Positions 8,798 to 14,433 of a stretch of 14,433 bases of DNA are shown in pieces (within the stretch, counting starts at the first letter, position 1; every line of letters starts with the position of its first letter). Made by a program: the position numbers and the translations under genes. Below the pieces are notes generated by a model that saw only the letters and a list, made by a program, of their open reading frames with translations, made no database searches and was not told the DNA's origin. This DNA comes from Chloroflexota bacterium (GTDB lineage: Bacteria > Chloroflexota > UBA6077 > CF-72): NCBI GenBank assembly GCA_019247135.1, contig JAFAPL010000403.1, positions 1 to 14,433 of the forward strand, written 5' to 3'.

Positions 8798-10342
8798 ATG
8801 TCCACCGCACAGGCCTGGCTGCGCCTTGGGACCGCGGTTCTGGCAACAGCGCTTGTCGCCGGACTCGCCTTCTGGTGGGCCAATCTGGACCGCTCGGCAG
8901 CGGCGTTCGTCGGCAAATCCGACACACATTTCACGCTCGGCGGAACGCCTTTCCATTTCGTCGGCGTGAACATGTACAACGCCGCGGGTGATCCCGCGAT
9001 CTACTCGTGTGGGCCCTGGATGGCCAATCCGGATGAAGAGTTGCAGCAGTGGTTCCATCGTGCAAAAGTCGAGTCGGGAGCCACCGTGGTCCGGTTCTGG
9101 GCGTTTCAATCCTATACCGCTGGTGGCACCGACTGGAGCGCGCTCGACCGCGTTATGCGGGTGGCCAGCAAAGAGGACATGAAAGTCATCCCGGTCCTGG
9201 AGAATCAATGGGACTCCTGCACCGAAGGCGGGATCAAGGATGCTACCTGGTACGCCGGCGCGTACCAGCGTCCCTACGGATACCCTCTCTCGTATCGTGA
9301 CTACGTCCGCAAGGTCGTCGAGCGTTACCGTGACAATCCCGCGGTCTTCGGCTGGATGCTGATCAACGAGGCGGAGAGCGCGAGCGCGGGCGGCCAGGAA
9401 GACCCGGACGCGTTGTACGGATTCGCTCGCGACATGAGTGCTTTCGTGCACGCACTGGACACCAACCACCTCGTGACTCTGGGCGTTCCTGGTGGGGCGG
9501 GTAAGCCCGGCGCGAGTGGGGGTCATTACGGGGCGCTGCACGCGCTCCCAACCATCGACTTCCTCACGTATCACGACTACGGTTTCGACGACGCGGCGAT
9601 GCCTGGCCTTCCAGTAGACCTGGCCAGCCCGCTGATCGTCAGCGTATTCACCCAGGACAACAGCTGGAAATGGGCCGACGGCGGCTATACGCAGTTGAAA
9701 TCTCGCGCCTGGCAAACGCTGTCCACGAATGTCCCCGCCGGCGCTCAGCCATATCAGCGCATGGGACTGAACTTCGTCGGCCAATTCACCGGCGACGTTT
9801 ACATCGGCCGGGTCCAGGTGGGCACGCACGACTACACCTTCAATGACGGAACGACTGGTGGATGGCAAGCAAACTCACCATTCGTGCTCGACAACGTGCC
9901 CGGCGTGGGTATCAACGGGGGTGATGCGCTCCACCTCAGCGTCTCTCCGACAGAAGGCAGTCAAATCTCGCTGCCACTACCTGACGATGTCCAGGCCGGC
10001 ACTCCCATTTCGGTCGAGGTGTACGCCGACGGGCCCGGCCAGACGAACCTCTCCGATTCTCTGGCGGCGGCTCTGCACGACGGTGCGAACCTGGATAAGC
10101 CACTGGTGGTGGACGAATCGGGCATGGTGACGTGCCAACCCGACGGTGGTCGGCCGCTCGAAACCCCGGCGTCGCGCGCGGCCAAGTTCGACGCGAAGCT
10201 GGGTGCCTTCTTCGATCAGGGCGGCGCGGGTTACCTCGTCTGGACATGGAATCCGGAGTCGGACTGCTCGTATGACTTCACCACTGGCGATCCCCTCAAT
10301 GGAGTGCTTGCGCGATATGCGGCAAACCTCCGGGGTGCATAG
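8798..10342 (+). CDS. GH5 (mannanase/cellulase-type) glycoside hydrolase with CBM-like domain inserted in the barrel
   Basis: 514 residues with an N-terminal hydrophobic segment (about 7-28) and no clear cleavage site, so a signal anchor or export signal. The barrel can be followed strand by strand: FVGVNMYN (strand 1), VVRFWAF (2), VIPVLENQW (3), GWMLINEAE with N190 and acid/base E191 (4), YHDYG 258-262 (6), VVDESG with nucleophile E440 (7) and YLVWTWNP from 479 (8). E191 and E440 are 249 residues apart; GH5 enzymes usually have roughly 110-150. About 150 residues (272-425) between strands 6 and 7 look like a jelly-roll carbohydrate-binding module whose two halves run in reverse order (see findings). 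The likely substrate is a beta-mannan or beta-glucan. The start ATG has GGAGG at 8782-8786, 11 bases upstream. It follows the GT genes by 3 bases and overlaps the next hydrolase. Confidence 0.85.
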   Translation: MSTAQAWLRLGTAVLATALVAGLAFWWANLDRSAAAFVGKSDTHFTLGGTPFHFVGVNMYNAAGDPAIYSCGPWMANPDEELQQWFHRAKVESGATVVRFWAFQSYTAGGTDWSALDRVMRVASKEDMKVIPVLENQWDSCTEGGIKDATWYAGAYQRPYGYPLSYRDYVRKVVERYRDNPAVFGWMLINEAESASAGGQEDPDALYGFARDMSAFVHALDTNHLVTLGVPGGAGKPGASGGHYGALHALPTIDFLTYHDYGFDDAAMPGLPVDLASPLIVSVFTQDNSWKWADGGYTQLKSRAWQTLSTNVPAGAQPYQRMGLNFVGQFTGDVYIGRVQVGTHDYTFNDGTTGGWQANSPFVLDNVPGVGINGGDALHLSVSPTEGSQISLPLPDDVQAGTPISVEVYADGPGQTNLSDSLAAALHDGANLDKPLVVDESGMVTCQPDGGRPLETPASRAAKFDAKLGAFFDQGGAGYLVWTWNPESDCSYDFTTGDPLNGVLARYAANLRGA

Positions 10343-11975
10343 GCGGACGTTTCTGAAGCTCCTGGCGGTCGGCGTGCCTGGGGCTGCCGCCGCCATTACG
10401 GTGGCACGGAACGCGGGCCACTGGTTGCCGCCGCGCGACGCGCTCCACCAGGTAGTGCTCCAGGAGCTCGCCGGATTTACGACATGGCTGGAGCAAAATC
10501 ACGTCAAGGGCTTCATCGGTGAGGTCGGTTGGCCCGACAACACCGACGGGGACGCGTCGGACTGGAACCAGCTTGCCCAGGCCTGGTTCGAGGCCGCGGA
10601 TCGATCGCAACTCTGGGTGGCTGGATGGGCCACGGGCGCATGGTGGGAAGCGACGTACAGCCTCGCGATGTACCGTCGGGAGAACTCGGAGGCTGGTGTC
10701 GATACACCGAATACGCAAGCGAGCGTCCTCGAGGCGCATCCCAGCACAAACACGTACCTCCGGGGAATTGCTGTCGCGGGCGGCTCCTTCTCCGCGGCGA
10801 CGGATGAGCCCACAAGCGATTTCTCGAACGTGCAACGTGGGACGTACGACGTCGACTATCACTACGACGGAGCCGAGACCTATCAGTACCTGGCTCAACG
10901 CGGCCTGCGTCTGGCGCGGATTGACTTCCGTTGGGAGCGAATCCAACCAACACCAGGCGGACCGCTGGACGAGGCCGAGCTGGCGCATCTGGATGACGCC
11001 GTTGCAAGCGCCGGCGCGGCCGGCCTGCAGGTAGTGCTCGATCTCCACAACTACGGCGCGTATTACCTGTCCGACGGTAGGCAGGGCGTACGCCAGGCGA
11101 TCGGCTCGCCGACAATAAGCGAGTCACACTTTGCCGACGTGTGGCAGCGACTCAGCGCTCACTACCAGGACAATCCGAACGTCGTCGCGTACGGACTGAT
11201 GAACGAACCGACGGACTTGCCAACGCTCTTCGACGCGCAGACCAGATTTGCCGACCTGGACTCATCCGCTAACGGATGGCAGGCGGACAACGGTGGGCCC
11301 GAAGTATTGAGCCGAATTAGCTCACCGAGCCACGGCGGTCAGTTCGCGCTGAAGATTGCTCGCGAATTTCCCAGCGCGCCAGGCTACGGGCACATGCGCG
11401 TCCACGACAACGGCAGCACGATTCATGCTCCACGGGACCTGTCCGGCGCGGGCGACACGCTCGCGCTCTGGGTGTACCTGCCCGCGGACACGGGCGGAAG
11501 CACCTGGCAAGCGCGACTGTTCGTGTATGGCGACCGCCGATCCTTCGACGCGGCGAGCGTCCCATTACAGCGCGGCAACTGGACGCAGGTGACCGGACAG
11601 TTCACTGCTGAGGCCTTGAAGAACGTGCTCGCCGCGGGTATTCAGGTCTACTGCAATGACGTTGCTGGACCGGCCTGGATAGCACTCGACGGTCTGGCCC
11701 AGGGAGCGCAGCGTACCCCTGCTCAGGTGTGGGAGGCTGCGTCCCAGTCCGCGGTGGACTCGATTCGGGCTAACGGCGATGGAAAACTGATCGCGGTCGG
11801 CGGCTATGGATGGTCGCGCGTCCCGTCATGGGCAGAGCAGCACTCCAGGGCGTGGATTCAGGATCCGTTCGATCGGATTCGCTATGAGGGCCACCATTAC
11901 TGGGATCGCGGCCGGTCGAGCTTCTATGCTCGACCCTACGCCGACGAACTTTCATCGGCGCGCAGCTCGGCCTGA
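10317..11975 (+). CDS. Tat-exported GH5-type glycoside hydrolase, apparently circularly permuted, with internal CBM-like domain
   Basis: 552 residues from ATG 10317. A twin-arginine signal (HRRTFLK, R9-R10, then a hydrophobic stretch to about 30) marks export. Directly after it, residues 43-125 look like the last part of a GH5 barrel: GFIGEVGWP with a nucleophile-like E69, then WVAGWATGAWW (100-110). Only then do the first barrel strands appear: RGIAVAGG (149-156), RIDFRW (201-206), VVLDLHNYG (239-247) and GLMNEP with acid/base E297. A jelly-roll CBM-like insert occupies about 311-461. The barrel resumes with LIAVGGYGWS and EGHHYW (H526), and the protein ends 24 residues later, where a normal GH5 would continue to its nucleophile. 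The start overlaps the previous gene by 26 bases, with GGAG at 10301-10304. GTG 10335 is an alternative start without a ribosome site. Family call good; permutation is inference. Confidence 0.8.
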   Translation: MRQTSGVHRRTFLKLLAVGVPGAAAAITVARNAGHWLPPRDALHQVVLQELAGFTTWLEQNHVKGFIGEVGWPDNTDGDASDWNQLAQAWFEAADRSQLWVAGWATGAWWEATYSLAMYRRENSEAGVDTPNTQASVLEAHPSTNTYLRGIAVAGGSFSAATDEPTSDFSNVQRGTYDVDYHYDGAETYQYLAQRGLRLARIDFRWERIQPTPGGPLDEAELAHLDDAVASAGAAGLQVVLDLHNYGAYYLSDGRQGVRQAIGSPTISESHFADVWQRLSAHYQDNPNVVAYGLMNEPTDLPTLFDAQTRFADLDSSANGWQADNGGPEVLSRISSPSHGGQFALKIAREFPSAPGYGHMRVHDNGSTIHAPRDLSGAGDTLALWVYLPADTGGSTWQARLFVYGDRRSFDAASVPLQRGNWTQVTGQFTAEALKNVLAAGIQVYCNDVAGPAWIALDGLAQGAQRTPAQVWEAASQSAVDSIRANGDGKLIAVGGYGWSRVPSWAEQHSRAWIQDPFDRIRYEGHHYWDRGRSSFYARPYADELSSARSSA

Positions 11976-12058
11976 GCAACCGTCATTTGACGGCCCCGCG
12001 GACCAGGCATACGATACGCCGGCGCCCACATCGGCTCGCCACGAAAGGGGATACAGCA
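11976..12058 (+). promoter_or_regulatory. Intergenic region with sigma70-type promoter for the sugar importer
   Basis: The 83 bases between the second hydrolase and the importer hold TTGACG (11987-11992) and TACGAT (12010-12015) separated by exactly 17 bases. This is a good match to a housekeeping promoter: 5 of 6 and 4 of 6 consensus positions. Initiation would fall near 12022, leaving a short leader before the ribosome site at 12045-12050. A perfect 6-base inverted repeat with a 2-base centre (CCGTCA-TT-TGACGG, 11980-11993) overlaps the -35 element and could be a repressor operator. No terminator with a T-run is seen for the upstream operon, so read-through is possible. The promoter call is by eye only. 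Confidence 0.5.
12045..12050 (+). promoter_or_regulatory. Ribosome binding site deciding a TTG start
   Basis: AAGGGG lies 8 bases upstream of TTG 12059, ideal spacing. It is 20 bases upstream of the in-frame ATG at 12071, too far. This favours TTG as the start of the binding-protein gene. Confidence 0.6.
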
Positions 12059-13351
12059 TTGATCAATACCATGCGCCTCTCCCGGCGCGGATTTCTGCGC
12101 ACTTCTGTCGGCACGGCGGGCCTGCTCGCCGTCGGAGCGAACCTGACCTTGCCGCCGTTGCTGGCGGCAGCCGCTGGAAAGCTCGAGATTTTCTCATGGT
12201 GGACCAGCCCAGGCGAAGTCGAGGCGCTCCAGGCGCTGTACGACGTGTTCAAGCCACAGAACCCGGGCGTCGACGTCGTCAACGCCGCACTCGCGGGCGG
12301 CACTGGCGCTGGCGGCAACATGAAGGCGGTGCTCCAGACCCGCATGCTGGCCGGCCAGCCTCCCGATTCCTTCCAGGTCCACCTCGGACACGAACTGATC
12401 GACAGCCACGTCAAAGCTGGACGCATGGAGCCGATCGACTTCCTGTACGAGAGTGAAGGCTGGGCGAACGTCTTCAATCAGCAGGTCCAGCAAATTGCTG
12501 CCTCCGATGGCCACCAGTGGTCCGTCCCGGTCAACATCCACCGCTCCAACATCATCTGGTTCAACAACGACCTCGTGGCCAAGAGCGGCATGGCGAATCC
12601 GGCCAGCTTTGACGACTGGTTCGCGATGGCCGATGCACTGAAGGCGCAAGGTATTCCGGCACTGGCGATTGGCGAGTCCAACCCGGGCCACGCCGCGCAT
12701 ACCTTGGAGACCATCCTCCAGGCCGTCTTCGGTCCCAACGATTACAAAGGCCTGTGGACCGGCGCGACATCCTGGACCGACCCCCGCCTCAAGGATGCCC
12801 TCAGCACCTTCAACCGCATGCTGGACTATGTCAACCCGGACTACCTCTCAGTCGCCGGCGCTGACATCACCGACTACATCATCGCCGGTAAAGCCGCCAG
12901 CATGATCAATGGCGATTGGACCAACGGCTACTTCAAGAGCAAGAAATTCACCAGCTTCAGCTATTTGCCCACCCCAAGTGGAGCCGGTGTCTACAGCGCC
13001 CTCGCCGACTCTTTCGGACTGCCCGTCAACGCTCCCGACCGCGACAACGCCGTCGCATGGTTGAAGGTCTGCGGCTCACTCGCGGGTCAGGACGGCTTCA
13101 ACCCGTTGAAGGGCTCCATCCCGATCCGCAGCGACGCCGGCAAGACCGCCGCGTATGACGATTATCAGCGTTGGGCCATGAACGAGTTCGCCAACGACAC
13201 GATCGTCCCGAGCGTCGTCCACGGCTTCGCGGCCAAAGAAAGTTGGGTCACCGACTACGTCAACTACGTGAACGTGTTCGCGACCAACCGTGATGTCGAC
13301 GCCGCGGCCAACGCTCTCCTGCAGGCCGCGCAGGACGCTGGTGTCGCCTGA
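12059..13351 (+). CDS. Sugar ABC transporter substrate-binding protein (glucose/mannose type), Tat signal
   Basis: 430 residues from TTG 12059 (426 from ATG 12071). The signal SRRGFLR followed by a hydrophobic stretch and PPLLAAAAG is a twin-arginine export signal. The mature protein starts with KLEIFSWWTSPGE, then GGTGAGGNMKAVLQTRML, PPDSFQVH, WSVPVNIHRSN, SMINGDWTNGY, SDSFGLP and GFNPLKGSIP. From memory these follow the Thermus thermophilus glucose/galactose-binding protein along nearly its whole length, and the size fits that family (about 400-430 residues). It should deliver a mono- or short oligosaccharide, most likely glucose or mannose, to the permeases encoded next. It has its own promoter candidate, so it may be expressed separately from the upstream glycan block. 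A strong hairpin lies just after its stop codon, as often seen after binding-protein genes that need higher expression than the permeases. Confidence 0.92.
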   Translation: MINTMRLSRRGFLRTSVGTAGLLAVGANLTLPPLLAAAAGKLEIFSWWTSPGEVEALQALYDVFKPQNPGVDVVNAALAGGTGAGGNMKAVLQTRMLAGQPPDSFQVHLGHELIDSHVKAGRMEPIDFLYESEGWANVFNQQVQQIAASDGHQWSVPVNIHRSNIIWFNNDLVAKSGMANPASFDDWFAMADALKAQGIPALAIGESNPGHAAHTLETILQAVFGPNDYKGLWTGATSWTDPRLKDALSTFNRMLDYVNPDYLSVAGADITDYIIAGKAASMINGDWTNGYFKSKKFTSFSYLPTPSGAGVYSALADSFGLPVNAPDRDNAVAWLKVCGSLAGQDGFNPLKGSIPIRSDAGKTAAYDDYQRWAMNEFANDTIVPSVVHGFAAKESWVTDYVNYVNVFATNRDVDAAANALLQAAQDAGVA

Positions 13352-14312
13352 GCCTGGATTGCGACCCAGCACGGGGGGCGAACTGGTCGCCCCCCGTTTC
13401 GTTTCCGCGCCAGCCAAACAGCAGCCTCGCCGACGGTCGCTACTCAACAGCGACATGTTCTGGGCCGTGGTCGTTCTGAGCCCATCTATCGTTGCCGTCC
13501 TCATCTTCATCTACGCCTTTATCCTGTGGACCGGCTTCATCTCGCTCGTCAACTGGAACGACGTAACCCCCACCTATGGTTGGGTCGGACTCCAGAACTT
13601 CGTCAGGCTTTTTCAGACGCCGCGCTTCATCACCGATCTGCGGAACACGGTCGTGTTCAGCGTCGTCTTCATGGGCCAATGTCTGATAGTCGGCCTCATG
13701 CTGGCGATATTGCTCGACCAGAAAGTCCGCGGTGAGGCGTTCTTCAGGACCGTCTACGTTCTGCCGTTTGCGATCTCCGCGATCGTGACCGGTATTTCGT
13801 GGAAATGGCTGATGAATCCGGGTAGCGGCATCGACGCAATCTTCGATGTACTCGGCCTCAAGTTCCTGGAAAACAAGTGGTTTGCCGATCCCAATATCGG
13901 CATCGCCGCCACCGCGATCGCCGCCGCGTGGCAGATGTCCGGCTACACCATGGCACTCTATCTTGCAGGCTTACGCGGTATCTCGGGTGAATTGCGAGAT
14001 GCCGCCAAGATCGACGGCGCCAGCGGAGTCCAGTACTACCGCCACGTCGCAATTCCGCTGGTGATGCCAGTCACGCTGACCGCCGTCATCATTCTGGGCA
14101 CCATTTCACTCCGGCTCTTCGATCTGCCCGCGTCCATGACTTCCAGTGGACCTGGTTTCGCGACCGACTCGCCCGCATTTTTCATGTTCCAGACCACGTT
14201 CCAGCAGTACAAGTATTCCCAGGGCGCGGCAATCGGCGTGGTGATGCTGCTCATCGCGCTCCTGGTCATCGTGCCGTATTTCTTCACCATCCGCGACGAG
14301 GTAGAGGCGTGA
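13341..14312 (+). CDS. Sugar ABC transporter permease (MalF/UgpA-like)
   Basis: 323 residues from GTG 13341. About six membrane helices are visible, beginning with FWAVVVLSPSIVAVLIF and preceded by a basic stretch (QQPRRRS). The EAA coupling loop that docks onto the ATPase is present as ELRDAAKIDGAS followed by IPLVMP. TVYVLPFAIS and WKWLMNPGSG are typical of the MalF/UgpA family of carbohydrate permeases. The start is uncertain. GTG 13341 overlaps the binding-protein stop by 11 bases and has AGGA at 13332-13335 (5-base spacing), but it puts the 13371-13397 hairpin inside the gene. The first ATG after the hairpin is at 13455 and would remove the basic N-terminus that such permeases normally keep; it has no ribosome site. 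No ATPase gene is seen; these importers often share a MsmX/UgpC-type ATPase encoded elsewhere. Confidence 0.87.
   Translation: MSPEPGLRPSTGGELVAPRFVSAPAKQQPRRRSLLNSDMFWAVVVLSPSIVAVLIFIYAFILWTGFISLVNWNDVTPTYGWVGLQNFVRLFQTPRFITDLRNTVVFSVVFMGQCLIVGLMLAILLDQKVRGEAFFRTVYVLPFAISAIVTGISWKWLMNPGSGIDAIFDVLGLKFLENKWFADPNIGIAATAIAAAWQMSGYTMALYLAGLRGISGELRDAAKIDGASGVQYYRHVAIPLVMPVTLTAVIILGTISLRLFDLPASMTSSGPGFATDSPAFFMFQTTFQQYKYSQGAAIGVVMLLIALLVIVPYFFTIRDEVEA
13371..13397 (+). terminator. Strong hairpin between binding-protein and permease genes (attenuator or mRNA-stabilising element)
   Basis: A perfect 11-base inverted repeat: ACGGGGGGCGA at 13371-13381 pairs with TCGCCCCCCGT at 13387-13397 across a 5-base loop (ACTGG). 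It begins 20 bases after the binding-protein stop. It is followed by TTTCGTTTCC, a weak interrupted T-run, so partial termination or 3'-end protection is more likely than full termination. The same arrangement is known between malE and malF and in many binding-protein/permease pairs. Confidence 0.65.
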
Positions 14313-14433
14313 CGCTGACATGGCGTCCCTTCGGGCGGATTCTGCTCTACGCAGTGCTGATCTTCTTCGCCGCCTACTACCTGTTGCCGATCTACATGCT
14401 CGTGCTGACGGCGATGAAGCCGTACGACCAGGT
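14309..14433 (+). CDS. Sugar ABC transporter permease (MalG/UgpE-like), N-terminal part (runs off window)
   Basis: Starts at GTG 14309, whose GTGA overlaps the stop of the preceding permease; GAGG at 14298-14301 sits 7 bases upstream. The 41 visible residues contain a basic start, then a first membrane helix (ILLYAVLIFFAAYYLLPIY) and the LTAMKPYDQ turn (usually S-x-K/T-x) typical of MalG-type permeases. Position directly after a MalF-type permease supports the call. The 3' end, including the EAA loop, is outside the window. Confidence 0.85.
   Translation, partial: MTLTWRPFGRILLYAVLIFFAAYYLLPIYMLVLTAMKPYDQ

Noticed and set aside
8393..9868. Very long open frame on the minus strand (491 codons)
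   Set aside because: It is antisense to the end of the GT-C gene and most of the first GH5, both with clear family motifs. The reverse product has no family signature or membrane pattern, so it is a codon-bias shadow.
10146..10316. N-terminal extension of the second GH5 upstream of ATG 10317
   Set aside because: The frame is open upstream, but that stretch is Arg/Ser-rich, overlaps the catalytic end of the first GH5, and would place the Tat signal internally instead of at the start.
11987..12058. N-terminal extension of the binding protein to TTG 11987
   Set aside because: It would read through the promoter and ribosome site and give an Arg-rich extension ahead of the Tat signal; TTG 12059 has an ideal ribosome site.
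11940..12058. Frameshift in the second GH5 with strands 7-8 hidden downstream
   Set aside because: No frame after the stop at 11975 encodes a GxxGE-type strand or Trp-rich strand 8. The matching segment is at the N-terminus in frame with the Tat signal, so permutation explains the data better than a broken 3' end.
1..14433. CRISPR arrays, tRNA/rRNA genes, insertion sequences, integrase or phage genes
   Set aside because: I looked for repeated spacer-like units, cloverleaf-like segments and transposase motifs and saw none; the region reads as a continuous metabolic gene cluster.

Overview
The window is a densely packed, GC-rich bacterial segment of about 14.4 kb. All ten genes I can support lie on the + strand, mostly with overlapping or abutting stops and starts. 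Family content and style suggest a member of the Chloroflexota (Thermomicrobia-like or a neighbouring uncultivated lineage): cellulose-synthase-like GT2 proteins, large GT39 proteins with soluble tails, a GT2 carrying an N-terminal MshEN domain, GH5 enzymes, and a Thermus-type glucose/mannose ABC importer. This is inference from protein resemblance; no rRNA or other phylogenetic marker is present.

Layout. (1) 1-336: the 3' end of a GtrA-type membrane protein. (2) 348-8794: a glycan-synthesis block. It holds a membrane GT2, a GT39 protein with a C-terminal GH8-like domain, a polyprenyl-phosphate sugar synthase-like GT2, a GT2 with an N-terminal MshEN (cyclic-di-GMP receptor type) domain, and a second multi-spanning GT-C protein. 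(3) 8798-11975: two exported GH5-type glycoside hydrolases, each with a jelly-roll, CBM-like domain inserted inside the barrel. The second appears circularly permuted: the strands carrying the nucleophile come before the rest of the barrel. (4) 11976-12058: the only clear intergenic gap upstream of the importer, holding a good sigma70-type promoter and a palindrome. (5) 12059-14433: a sugar ABC importer made of a Tat-exported binding protein, one permease, and the start of a second permease cut by the window edge.

How the parts may fit together (inference). Small GT2 enzymes load sugars onto a lipid carrier, GtrA helps move the lipid-sugar across the membrane, and GT39 enzymes use it on the outside. 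The two BcsA/NfrB-like GT2 proteins polymerise and extrude a beta-glycan, one of them possibly under cyclic-di-GMP control. The GH8-like domain tethered to GT39 and the two GH5-CBM proteins trim or remodel the polymer. The importer may recover released sugars. This resembles exopolysaccharide loci that combine a cyclic-di-GMP receptor, a GT2 synthase and a GH8 enzyme (bcs, Listeria pss, Bacillus yda, NfrB systems), but the parts are assembled differently. The most unusual features are the GT39-GH8 fusion and the two neighbouring GH5 proteins with rearranged domain order.
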